Part shown: positions 25,106-32,399 of the stretch, piece after piece
Layout: each line of letters begins with the position of its first letter
How positions within the stretch are numbered: the stretch's first letter is position 1
Assembly (NCBI GenBank): GCA_050304135.1
Contig: JBNLDC010000025.1
Coordinates: forward strand, 124,001-188,000
Origin: JAFGNB01 sp050304135
Lineage (GTDB): Bacteria; Fibrobacterota; Chitinivibrionia; Chitinivibrionales; Chitinispirillaceae
DNA length: 64,000 bases
Direction: 5' to 3'
Notes under the pieces: generated by a model
What the model saw: only the letters and a program-made list of their open reading frames with translations
What the model was told of the DNA's origin: nothing
Databases searched by the model: none
Translations under genes and position numbers: made by a program

Positions 25106-25266
25106 TATATAGTTCCTGTTCAGAATTGGCCATTTCCGGACACTGAGGCTCTCGAAGTGACCGAGTTTCCCGTTAAATTGTGTCATTTCGAGGGGTTCGA
25201 GAGCCTCACCCAACTCTCAATGACCGTTATAGAATAAACTATTCAATCCTGAACAGGAACTATATA
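25106..25266. mobile_element. 161-bp element with 23-bp terminal inverted repeats (MITE-like), overlapping the 3' end of the GH30 gene
   Basis: The end 25106-25128 (tatatagttcctgttcag then aattg) is the reverse complement of 25244-25266 with one mismatch. A second, perfect inverted pair lies inside it: GAGGCTCTCGAA at 25145-25156 and TTCGAGAGCCTC at 25196-25207. No target duplication is evident and there is no coding capacity. The right arm contains the last codons and stop of the GH30 gene. A large stem-loop acting as a transcript end, or a non-autonomous transposable element, both fit. Confidence 0.6.
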
Positions 25267-26979
25267 AACTCCAGTAGCAACCGACCGGTTCTTTTTCCCG
25301 CGCAGGTCGCCGAATGTGCCGAGATAATCGCCTCGAACGGAATAGAAACGTGCAGACCGGCCGATTGATTCGGAGGACATTCTGTCTGCGTAGAACAGTG
25401 AAACTTTCCGGGCGGCGCTGTTTTGTTTTTGAAATGGTGCACTTGAAGGAAGCATCCGATGCGTTGCGGCATTTCCGCTGCCGTAAATCGTTACAATGCC
25501 GCTCTTCGGTACGCTGACACTGATATGAGCATTTTCTGCAGTGGTGCTTGACTTTACCCAGGATGAGGTCGATGTCGAAGTTAGTACGTCAAATGAAGAA
25601 ATGTCCGCTGCAGACGACGGCAGAGCAATGTCTGCAACCTCCGTTGACCCATTGTTGATGAGGACAATCGTCAGTGTTCCCTGGGTCTTGTGGATGAAGG
25701 CAGATACGGTTATCCCCGATGGGTTGTCGGGGGTCGTGTTTAAACGTACCGCGCCTGGCCTGATATACCGGGAAAAATGTTTGAATGCAAAGGTCTTCGG
25801 CAGCGAATACGGGGGAGCGGTCGAGGTAACATCGTACACTCCCGGATCGGGTGTGCCCATGGCCCAGGGAATAAAGGCGCTGACGTGTCCGGCTACAAGC
25901 GCATCCTGTATTCTGTTTGCCAGTACCATGGCACCTCTGTTCCAGGTGCCGTCACCGGCCTCGCATTCTGTCTGCCAGCTGGGTTTGCCGTAATCTTTAT
26001 ACCCGTTCCATTGCAGCTCCGGATTGTCGCCGTTGTATCCGTCCCATAACCAGCTCCAGTTGGTGCGCCCGAGCAGATCGGGTGAATTGGGTACGCCATA
26101 CGAGTGGACCGCCCAGATATCCAGAATGTTGAGCATCGCGGTGTCGTTGTAAATATCCCTGACATATTTCATCTGCTGCCAGGCGTTCCATTCACCCGGT
26201 CCGAATGTTCCATGTTCGGGGCCGATAATTTTTACATGCTCCATACCTTTTGCGTCGAGTTCCTTTCGCAGACGCTTTGTTTCAGGTATCCAGGTACAGA
26301 AACCAGGGCCTTCCGGATCGCCGGAATAGTATTTTTTACACGATTCGGTGTACGTTTCGCAGGCATGCCACCAGTCAAGCTCGTTCTGCGGGCTGATACC
26401 ATAGATCGCAATATTGTAGTCAGTCTCTATTTTTTTAATTGCCGCAGTAAGGTAACGGGCATTCTGCTCGCGACCATCATCGGTATAAGGAAGCGTTCCG
26501 CCCATGGTGTAGCGGTTCCATTGATCGGGATGGCAATCTTCGGCGCCGATTTTCATCCAGTGCGGTTGCGTCCATACCGAAACCATTATTTTCATTTCAT
26601 CGAGCCGGTTGGTATAAAAATTTTCTGCCGCGGTGAATCCGATTTCGATCTCACTCGCTTTGGAGTTCATGAAACTCATGTTTGTAGCGATGTCGTCAAC
26701 AAAAGAGTGCTGATTTTCGAATTTACCAATAATCTGAGGGTGGAGATCGCAGCGAAGGATCGATACCCCCAGTTCCCGGGTACAGAACTTTGCCCACTCG
26801 ATGCTTTTATTTTCAGGTATCCACGCCATTATTGAGCCGCCAAAGCCATCGATGGTCTGTAGTTTCGTTTGCTCATCGACAGTAATGGTGACAGCAAAAA
26901 TAGTGCAGTATACCAGGTTGAGTAGTGTGCACAACGAAATGGCGATGTGCCGTGTGATAGCGGCGTTACTGCTGGTCAT
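25243..26979 (-). CDS. Secreted GH30-family glycoside hydrolase (xylanase/glucanase type)
   Basis: This 578-residue protein starts at ATG 26979, seven bases after ggagg; an ATG two codons earlier is too close to that SD. A signal peptide precedes a GH30 domain with TIDGFGGSIMAWI, VSVWTQPHWMK, the acid/base ISPQNEL (Glu about 200) and the nucleophile WQTECEAG (Glu about 338), then the beta-sandwich AFKHFSRYIRPGAVRLN. GH30 enzymes are retaining and include glucuronoxylanases and beta-glucanases. The final 70 residues form a short sorting-like tail (FYSVRGDYLGTF, GVYIVPVQD). The tail's end is encoded in the arm of an inverted repeat. Confidence 0.93.
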   Translation of the reverse strand: MTSSNAAITRHIAISLCTLLNLVYCTIFAVTITVDEQTKLQTIDGFGGSIMAWIPENKSIEWAKFCTRELGVSILRCDLHPQIIGKFENQHSFVDDIATNMSFMNSKASEIEIGFTAAENFYTNRLDEMKIMVSVWTQPHWMKIGAEDCHPDQWNRYTMGGTLPYTDDGREQNARYLTAAIKKIETDYNIAIYGISPQNELDWWHACETYTESCKKYYSGDPEGPGFCTWIPETKRLRKELDAKGMEHVKIIGPEHGTFGPGEWNAWQQMKYVRDIYNDTAMLNILDIWAVHSYGVPNSPDLLGRTNWSWLWDGYNGDNPELQWNGYKDYGKPSWQTECEAGDGTWNRGAMVLANRIQDALVAGHVSAFIPWAMGTPDPGVYDVTSTAPPYSLPKTFAFKHFSRYIRPGAVRLNTTPDNPSGITVSAFIHKTQGTLTIVLINNGSTEVADIALPSSAADISSFDVLTSTSTSSWVKSSTTAENAHISVSVPKSGIVTIYGSGNAATHRMLPSSAPFQKQNSAARKVSLFYADRMSSESIGRSARFYSVRGDYLGTFGDLRGKKNRSVATGVYIVPVQD

Positions 26980-27409
26980 TGCCATTCCTCCATAGAAAAA
27001 TGATCGGCGTGCCTGACCGTGTGCGCTTCCGGCGACCGTAACGGAATTCTACCTGATAATATACGCTTTCACTGATGGCTCAACAACTAAAAAAAACTTA
27101 AAAGTAAAAAATATGTGTCCAATCCCTATCTATGAATATGCTATAACGTATTGTTATATAGTTATATATATTTAAATTATAAAATAATAAAATTAATTTA
27201 ATAAATATAGTGTGGCCAATAATGGAAAATACCAGTATGATGTAGTATATTAACGGGAGTCCGGTATTAACGCACCCCAATTCCCCGCAGGGGGATTCAG
27301 GGGGCGTTAATATTAATGGTGAGTTGAAGCTGTATGTATTACAGTGTCAGTGGTGAACGTATCGTGCCAGAGCAGGACTGATTCATACCTATTCCAAGGT
27401 CAAGCGGCA
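26980..27409. other. Divergent intergenic region, partly very AT-rich
   Basis: This 430-bp gap separates the divergent GH30 and TIGR02147 genes. Bases 27083-27240 are almost entirely A/T, unlike the flanks, which fits promoters or a regulator-binding region for both genes, but no clear -35/-10 pair stands out. A stem-loop at 27266-27311 lies on the regulator side. No gene is supported in it. Confidence 0.5.
27266..27311. repeat. Nested stem-loop upstream of the TIGR02147 regulator
   Basis: ATTAACGCACCCC at 27266-27278 pairs with GGGGGCGTTAAT at 27300-27311 (one bulge), and an inner CCCC-GCA-GGGG hairpin lies between. It is about 100 bases upstream of the regulator's ATG. It could be a leader structure, or a relative of the GC-rich palindromes near 34551 and 35176. 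Confidence 0.55.
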
Positions 27410-28261
27410 ATGCCGAAAAAAATCCTGAACATCTATGAATATGAAAATTACCGCGACTTCCTTCGTGATTTCTTTGTGGAGAGGAAGCGTCGGTGTTCGG
27501 ATTTTTCGCAGCGTTCTTTTGCACAAAAAGCAGGTTTCGGTTCACACAGTTATTTACCGTATGTCATTAAGGGCACAAGAAATCTTTCGCCCAAAGCTGT
27601 AGAGCAGGTGGCACAGGCACTTGAATTGAGTGAGCGGGAAGCAGCCTATTTCAGGGAACTAGTGGGGTATACGCAGGCAGGAAGTAGCTCAGAGCGGGAA
27701 GCGCGGTTCAGACAGATGAATACAATCCGCCGCAACACGTCGTTCTACAAGCTCCGCAGGCATCAGTACAAGTACTTTGACGAATGGTACTATCCGGTTA
27801 TCCGTGAACTGGCAACCATGGGTGATTGGCATGGCGATTATGAATTCCTGGCATCCCTGTGCAGTCCGAATATCACCGCAGCCGAAGCACGGAAAGCGGT
27901 GGAGGCACTGGTCGAAATGGAGCTTATTGTACCGGACGGCGGCACGTATGTCCAGACCGATGCGACCGTAGTCGCCGATGATCTGCCCCGGCATCTGCTG
28001 TGTAAAGCGCGAACCGCTTATATGAAAAGGGCGATCGAGGCCTCGGATCGGCTCGGGCCTGATGAAAGCAACTTTTCTTCGGCTACGATCGCTCTTACGC
28101 CGGAACAATTCAAAGAAATTTCCGGCATGTTCGATTGGTTTCATCGGAAAGTGGTAGCGGCTGCTGCGGAAACCAGTTCGGCAGACAGGGTTTATCAATT
28201 GAATCTGCAGTTGTTTCCTTTGAGTAAGGCCGCACCGGGGCCGACGGGGGAGGGGCGGTAA
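27410..28261 (+). CDS. TIGR02147-family putative transcriptional regulator
   Basis: This 283-residue protein begins at ATG 27410 (MPKKILNIYEYENYRDFLRDF), the canonical N-terminus of the TIGR02147 family, which is strongly expanded in Fibrobacter. A helix-turn-helix-like part follows: SQRSFAQKAGFGSHSYLPYV and KGTRNLSPKAVEQVAQALEL. The rest is the family's characteristic winged/helical region with NTSFYKLRRHQYKYFDEWY and ALTPEQFKEISGMF. The gene is followed after two bases by a surface protein, the usual pairing in Fibrobacter, so it may control or be co-expressed with it. DNA-binding is inferred. Confidence 0.88.
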   Translation: MPKKILNIYEYENYRDFLRDFFVERKRRCSDFSQRSFAQKAGFGSHSYLPYVIKGTRNLSPKAVEQVAQALELSEREAAYFRELVGYTQAGSSSEREARFRQMNTIRRNTSFYKLRRHQYKYFDEWYYPVIRELATMGDWHGDYEFLASLCSPNITAAEARKAVEALVEMELIVPDGGTYVQTDATVVADDLPRHLLCKARTAYMKRAIEASDRLGPDESNFSSATIALTPEQFKEISGMFDWFHRKVVAAAAETSSADRVYQLNLQLFPLSKAAPGPTGEGR

Positions 28262-28263
28262 CC

Positions 28264-29493
28264 ATGGTAGTGGTACGTCATAGTACAGGGAGCGCAGTGA
28301 GAATAACAAGACATTTATTAATTTGTGTGTGCATAATCCTGCTCGGTGTAGTTATGCGATGTTCCTCTCCCGGCGATACGGTGGCCGGCGGAACAAGTAT
28401 TCCCAACCAGGTCGCAGGCATTATCCGTGATGCTGCCGGCGCACCGGTTCGTGGCGCAAAGGTGAAGCTTGTCGATATTCTTTCACCGGAAACACTGCTA
28501 CCCGTAGTTGCCGATTCGACGCAAACCGGCAGTCTGGGTGATTATCAGTTTGAAAATGTCAGTGAAGGGACTTACGCGATTGAAGCTTCCCTTGACAGCT
28601 CAATGGTGCTGTACCGAGAAAGCATTGATGTCGGTTTCCACGACACTGTCGACGTTTCAGGAACACTGGTGACCGGCGGAACCATAACCGGTGCAGTTAC
28701 ACTTCCCGGCAGTTTCGATTGTTTACTTCATATCGCCAACTCGCACCACACCATTGTTCCAGATGCTTCGGGAACTTTCACGGTGACCGGTCTGCAGCCC
28801 GGAGTGCATATTCTTTTGACAATAGTAAAAAATGCCGCAACCGGCAGCTCCGCTATTGTTCGCAGCGATTCGGTTGTTGTTGCCGGCGGGGTGGCAACTG
28901 ACGTCGGGACTCTGGAAACGCAGCCGCTGCATCACGAAATCGGGTTGGTGGTTGTCGACGACTTCGAGGACGGAGACAATGTAACCTTCCAGGGTCAGTA
29001 CTGGTGGCTGTTTGATGACCGGTATGACGGCGGTACTTCACAGGTAGTTCCCTTTCACTCCGATTCGATGGTTACGCAAAGCGGTAATACTGCCGGTACC
29101 TTTTCCGCACATTGTACCTTTGTTTTTGGGGATGTATCCGGACCGCATCATCTCGGAATGGGATTTGTGTTCGGCAGTCCGTATAGGGATATCCCCCAGG
29201 CATATGATCTTTCCGGTCTCAGAAAAATTCATTTCAGGGCCAAAGGCAGCGGATGCAATCTGTCGGCGGAGGTTCGAACGGAACTCTTCAGTTACGCCGG
29301 GAGCGGTAGTGTCCGGGCAACACCGGTAACAGCTGAATGGGCCGAGCATGTTATCGACATCGCATCGTTGTTAGCGATCGATTCTATAGCTGCGCAGGGT
29401 ATTCCCTTCTGTGATCAGTTCATTATTCTTGCCACCGGTGAACCGCGTCAGAGCGGGGAGCTGTGGGTTGATGATGTCACGTTTGAATACTGA
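28264..29493 (+). CDS. Exported protein with CarboxypepD_reg-like repeats and C-terminal carbohydrate-binding-like domain
   Basis: This 409-residue protein has an N-terminal hydrophobic segment ending in VVMRCSSPG. The Cys suggests a lipoprotein, but Arg at -1 is atypical. Residues 45-200 hold carboxypeptidase-regulatory-like beta-sandwich repeats (GIIRDAAGAPVRGAKVKLVD, GTITGAVTLPGSFDCLL). The C-terminal 180 residues resemble CBM11/CIA30-like jelly-rolls: VVDDFEDGDNVTFQGQYWW, LSGLRKIHFRAKGSG and ELWVDDVTFEY. It starts 3 bases after the TIGR02147 gene behind gggggagggg, so the two are one transcription unit. A role in surface carbohydrate contact is inferred. Confidence 0.82.
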   Translation: MVVVRHSTGSAVRITRHLLICVCIILLGVVMRCSSPGDTVAGGTSIPNQVAGIIRDAAGAPVRGAKVKLVDILSPETLLPVVADSTQTGSLGDYQFENVSEGTYAIEASLDSSMVLYRESIDVGFHDTVDVSGTLVTGGTITGAVTLPGSFDCLLHIANSHHTIVPDASGTFTVTGLQPGVHILLTIVKNAATGSSAIVRSDSVVVAGGVATDVGTLETQPLHHEIGLVVVDDFEDGDNVTFQGQYWWLFDDRYDGGTSQVVPFHSDSMVTQSGNTAGTFSAHCTFVFGDVSGPHHLGMGFVFGSPYRDIPQAYDLSGLRKIHFRAKGSGCNLSAEVRTELFSYAGSGSVRATPVTAEWAEHVIDIASLLAIDSIAAQGIPFCDQFIILATGEPRQSGELWVDDVTFEY

Positions 29494-29644
29494 CAGGGCT
29501 GAGTAACATCTGAGAAATGGTAACCGTCTTATATACTGCAGCACTCCCCGTTTCAAACAATGGTGGGCGTTATCGGTAGCGATCCTGAAAACAGGGTTTT
29601 CCGAAGCTGATGCCGGTACTGGTCCCGACTCCGAACGGAATATG

Positions 29645-30445
29645 TCAGTTGATTCTTTTTTCGAATGGAGTACCGAAAAGCAACTTTTGAACAAACCTTC
29701 TATCAACATCATCCCAGTTGTTTTTTGTTATATATTTCACCAAACCACCCTCCCCTCGTGATTGTACATAAATCCGTCCATAAACTGCAGCTTTATGACT
29801 CCGATTGTTCCAGAACACAAACTTGCCTCTGTACGAAAGGTACTTGTGTTTTGGTTTGAAAAACACCGAATTTACTTGATTGAAATTTCCAGGAGAAGGG
29901 GACATTTGAAATTGTTGTGTATGCCATGAATAAATGTTGGTGGGTTGATTCTCACCATCCGGTTGAATGCTTCCCCAGCCACCGGATCCAATTGCACCAT
30001 CTTCGACTTTTTCTGTTCCTAAAAACAGATCCTGAATGAATAAAATGTAATCAGGGGTTTCTCCCTCTGAGCGTATGACGGTGTTGTGGTTCACTGGAAG
30101 GTGGATGTTCATTTTAAAACCATCATTTGTGTTAAGCCTGAACTTTTCAAGATGAGCATTATTGTCCAATGCTGCAAACTTCCACGATTTGAAAGTTGAA
30201 AAGGTCTGGAGACCCTCCGAGAGGATATGATTAAAATGGTCGAGTATAAGCTGGTTTTTATCACCTGTACCAAGTTCATTAGTTACGTCTCCGGAGTAAT
30301 TGATTTTAAGATTCCGATACGGAGCTATACATAATGATGCTCCGGAGATGCTCTTTCCCTGGTAGTCAGGGGCAATAATCAAGGTGAATGAGGGTACACA
30401 TGTAAAAAACATTACAATGCAAAGTGTGTATGAATACTTGAACAT
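29645..30445 (-). CDS. Exported protein of unknown function
   Basis: This 266-residue protein begins at ATG 30445 (MFKYSYTLCIVMFFTCVPS), chosen because ggggc lies at a good distance and a signal peptide follows; an ATG 11 codons earlier is possible. After the signal peptide, IIAPDYQGKSISGASLCIAP resembles the start of a family of outer-membrane-associated lipoprotein-like proteins, followed by EGLQTFSTFKSWKFA, TPDYILFIQDLFLG and FVFWNNRSHKAAVYGRIYV. The last block suggests a beta-rich fold. There is no Cys lipobox. Function not recognised. Confidence 0.75.
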   Translation of the reverse strand: MFKYSYTLCIVMFFTCVPSFTLIIAPDYQGKSISGASLCIAPYRNLKINYSGDVTNELGTGDKNQLILDHFNHILSEGLQTFSTFKSWKFAALDNNAHLEKFRLNTNDGFKMNIHLPVNHNTVIRSEGETPDYILFIQDLFLGTEKVEDGAIGSGGWGSIQPDGENQPTNIYSWHTQQFQMSPSPGNFNQVNSVFFKPKHKYLSYRGKFVFWNNRSHKAAVYGRIYVQSRGEGGLVKYITKNNWDDVDRRFVQKLLFGTPFEKRIN

Positions 30446-30547
30446 GAGGTGCCCCAATAAATTGTATTGAAGTTTCATAAAGGATCAGGTATTTTGAAAA
30501 TGATATAAAATTACCGACTCTCTTACACCTTTTCATCCGGAGGTCAC

Positions 30548-30682
30548 ATGCACAAACACACCTCACTCATTGTGAAAGTCGCTGTCGGTATCGGGACAAT
30601 CGCGACTATGGCATTTGCCGGTGTCGAGCCTTCTCCGTTTAGTCCGATCTGGAGAATTATTATCATCATTATCGGTGGATGA
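30548..30682 (+). CDS. Exported 44-residue peptide
   Basis: A GGAGG at 30539-30543 lies four bases before an ATG. The 44-residue product opens with a Sec signal-like sequence (MHKHTSLIVKVAVGIGTIA then TMAFAG), with a likely cleavage after AFA. The mature part would be about 20 residues, VEPSPFSPIWR followed by six isoleucines and two glycines. A TATAAA lies at 30504-30509 upstream. The stop sits just before the palindromic repeat at 30684. No known family. It could be a secreted or membrane peptide, a toxin-like peptide or a leader. Confidence 0.55.
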   Translation: MHKHTSLIVKVAVGIGTIATMAFAGVEPSPFSPIWRIIIIIIGG

Positions 30683-30683
30683 T

Positions 30684-30767
30684 GGAGGAGGGGCGGGTTT
30701 GAAACCCGCCCGTACACTATTTTTCCGTTGATCCTCCGTTGTAAATTTTTCCGCCTGATTCTTTGTA
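30684..30767. repeat. Dispersed palindromic repeat, copy 2
   Basis: The same palindrome (GGCGGGTTTGAAACCCGCC at 30692-30710) is followed by the TCCGTTGTAAATTT-TCCGCC block seen at 22987-23010. Here the downstream part is read in frame by the deaminase gene on the minus strand, supplying its last residues (KESGGKIYNGGSTEK) and stop. Confidence 0.75.
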
Positions 30768-31304
30768 CACGGTAAATACTTCCGCAGCTTCTTTCGCACA
30801 AACACCTGTTACAACCTCAATGTTTTTTTGCCGTAGGGCTTTTTTCCAGTCTGCCGGTTTTGCCCCTTCGTCGAATCCGGCTACCCGCGCATCGGAATCG
30901 GTTGCTCCGCAAACCACCCGTTTTATTCCCGACCAGGGGATTGCTCCCAGGCACATGGCGCAGGGTTCGGTGGAGGTTACCAGTTCGATTGCCGGGAGGT
31001 CAGGACTTCCGAGGTTGTAGGTTCCAAGTTGCTGCTGAGCGAGGCCGATCGCCATCATCTCCGCATGCGCGATGGAACAACCAAGAGGTACCACCCGGTT
31101 GACACCCGCGGCGATCAGGTCACCGGTTGCGCTGTTGAATATCGCCGCTCCGAACGGACCGCCGCTTTTTCGCCGGATATTTTCCAGTGCAAGGGAGATG
31201 ACGAACTGCGTACGGGTTTCGTCGGTAGCAAGGGGGAAGGATTGTTTCCGGAGGAAGGCTTCAATCCATACCGGAAGTGTAAGTATCAGTGAAGAGTGTT
31301 CCAT
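30717..31304 (-). CDS. Purine/cytosine deaminase-family protein (guanine deaminase-like)
   Basis: This 195-residue protein of the zinc-dependent cytidine-deaminase fold carries the HAE zinc/proton-shuttle motif (SIAHAEMMAIGLAQ) and PCAMCLGAIPWSGI with the two zinc cysteines. SGGPFGAAIFNSATGDLIAA and GATDSDARVAGFDEG fit the GuaD/guanine deaminase-like subgroup better than tRNA adenosine deaminase, which is shorter. The likely reaction is hydrolytic deamination of a purine or pyrimidine base, substrate unproved. Its C-terminal 15 residues come from a dispersed repeat, so the family end may be replaced. Shine-Dalgarno weak. Confidence 0.85.
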   Translation of the reverse strand: MEHSSLILTLPVWIEAFLRKQSFPLATDETRTQFVISLALENIRRKSGGPFGAAIFNSATGDLIAAGVNRVVPLGCSIAHAEMMAIGLAQQQLGTYNLGSPDLPAIELVTSTEPCAMCLGAIPWSGIKRVVCGATDSDARVAGFDEGAKPADWKKALRQKNIEVVTGVCAKEAAEVFTVYKESGGKIYNGGSTEK

Positions 31305-31319
31305 GAGTGGTGTCTGCTC

Positions 31320-31841
31320 TCAGTAATGGTCTGTATGAAGTTTGTTTTGGTCAAGTTTCTCGAAAGGTACGGGCTGTTTTGATTCCGCCGGATACCCGAC
31401 GGCGATGATCATTCCCACTCGAAGGTGGGAGGGTATCCCGAGTAACTCCTGTACGTACGATTCGGCACTGATATCTTTGGAATGAGGACGCTTCCGTATT
31501 TGTCCCCAGCAGCTGCCCAATCCAAGATCCGTCGCAAGCAGTTGCAGGTTAAGTGCCGCGATTGAGCAGTCCTCCACCCAGACGTCCGATGTTTTTTCGT
31601 TACCGAGAATAACCGCTGCAAGCGGTGCGTCCGCAATAAATCCGGTGCCGAGCATTTTCGCACGTGCGAGTTGCTTCAGCAGCTCAGCATTGGTAACGAG
31701 AACGAACTCCCACGGGGTACGTCCGCGTGAGGTAGGCGAACGCAACAGCGTTTCACGGATAAGCTCCAGGGTAGCATCGTCGAGCTTCTGGTCGGTATAT
31801 TTTCTGATACTGCGCCGTCTGCGCAGCAGATCGATGAACAT
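31320..31841 (-). CDS. Nitroreductase-family flavoprotein
   Basis: This 173-residue protein has the NfsA/FMN-reductase signature: FIDLLRRRRSIRKYTDQKLD, LLRSPTSRGRTPWEFVLVTN and LLATDLGLGSCWGQIRKRP near residue 115, with FMN-binding R-S-x-R at the start. Such enzymes reduce nitro, quinone or flavin substrates with NAD(P)H. The start is set by aaggag. It lies 15 bases downstream of the cupin gene's start region on the same strand, in a small operon with it. Substrate unknown. Confidence 0.92.
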   Translation of the reverse strand: MFIDLLRRRRSIRKYTDQKLDDATLELIRETLLRSPTSRGRTPWEFVLVTNAELLKQLARAKMLGTGFIADAPLAAVILGNEKTSDVWVEDCSIAALNLQLLATDLGLGSCWGQIRKRPHSKDISAESYVQELLGIPSHLRVGMIIAVGYPAESKQPVPFEKLDQNKLHTDHY

Positions 31842-31851
31842 GCATTACTCC

Positions 31852-32124
31852 TTAACCGAAACGGTAATGTTTTCTGACCGGTGCGTTGACTTTCCAGGTG
31901 CACGACATCCCCGATGGAAAGGTAACGAGGTCTCCCTTTTTGACATTCACCGGCGCACCACCTTCGGGGGTGACGGTTACGTCTCCGTCAAGGAACAGGC
32001 AGGTTTCCGGTCCGTCATATGTCCAGGGAAATTCGGAGATCTTTTTTGTCCATATCGGCCAGGATGTCACGCCGAGTTTCTCAAGTTGTTCAGGCGTCGG
32101 GTTGGTGGTGATATCGATCCGCAT
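31852..32124 (-). CDS. Small cupin-domain protein
   Basis: This 90-residue single cupin resembles the Cupin_3/DUF861 group: FPWTYDGPETCLFLDGDVTV, then GDLVTFPSGMSCTWKVNAP with KHYRFG at the end. In this group the acidic residue near ETCLFLDG and the C-W in the second strand are usual. The gene follows gctaggagg at a good distance and lies 10 bases from the nitroreductase gene. Possible roles include binding of a small ligand or metal; no enzymatic activity can be claimed. Confidence 0.85.
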   Translation of the reverse strand: MRIDITTNPTPEQLEKLGVTSWPIWTKKISEFPWTYDGPETCLFLDGDVTVTPEGGAPVNVKKGDLVTFPSGMSCTWKVNAPVRKHYRFG

Positions 32125-32201
32125 GGGGTACCTCCTAGCGTGGAAGGAAAAAACTGATTAAGTCGTTTCAACTTTTCGTATGACCTCACCCGGTTGAAAT
32201 A

Positions 32202-32338
32202 ATCCGGGTCGGGGTCGGTTTTCGGTATCGAAAAACAGGGGTGTGATGGGATTAGATCAGGTTTCGTTTATAAGAGAAATGTGAAAAGTCACTCCTACAG
32301 CTCCATTGGAAAGACGATACCGAATCCCGACTCCGAAC
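32202..32338. repeat. Dispersed inverted-repeat unit, copy E (gene-less)
   Basis: This stretch matches the units of the 36921-38165 array: atccgggtcggggtcgg, then tatcgaaaaacaggg, gatgggattagatcagg and, at the right end, aagacgatacc followed by aatcccgactccgaac. The ends are inverted to one another. It stands alone between the cupin and asnS genes, about 4.6 kb from the array. Confidence 0.75.
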
Positions 32339-32399
32339 GAACAAAAATCGCTGCCGACTAATATGAGACAGTTAATAACTGCCAAACTTCCAATAAAAG

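Noticed and set aside
26104..26835. A 243-codon open frame on the plus strand
   Set aside because: It is antisense to the GH30 gene, which has catalytic motifs and a signal peptide.
29577..29641. A further copy of the inverted-repeat unit
   Set aside because: Only the right end (gtcccgactccgaacgga) resembles it; too short and degenerate to call.
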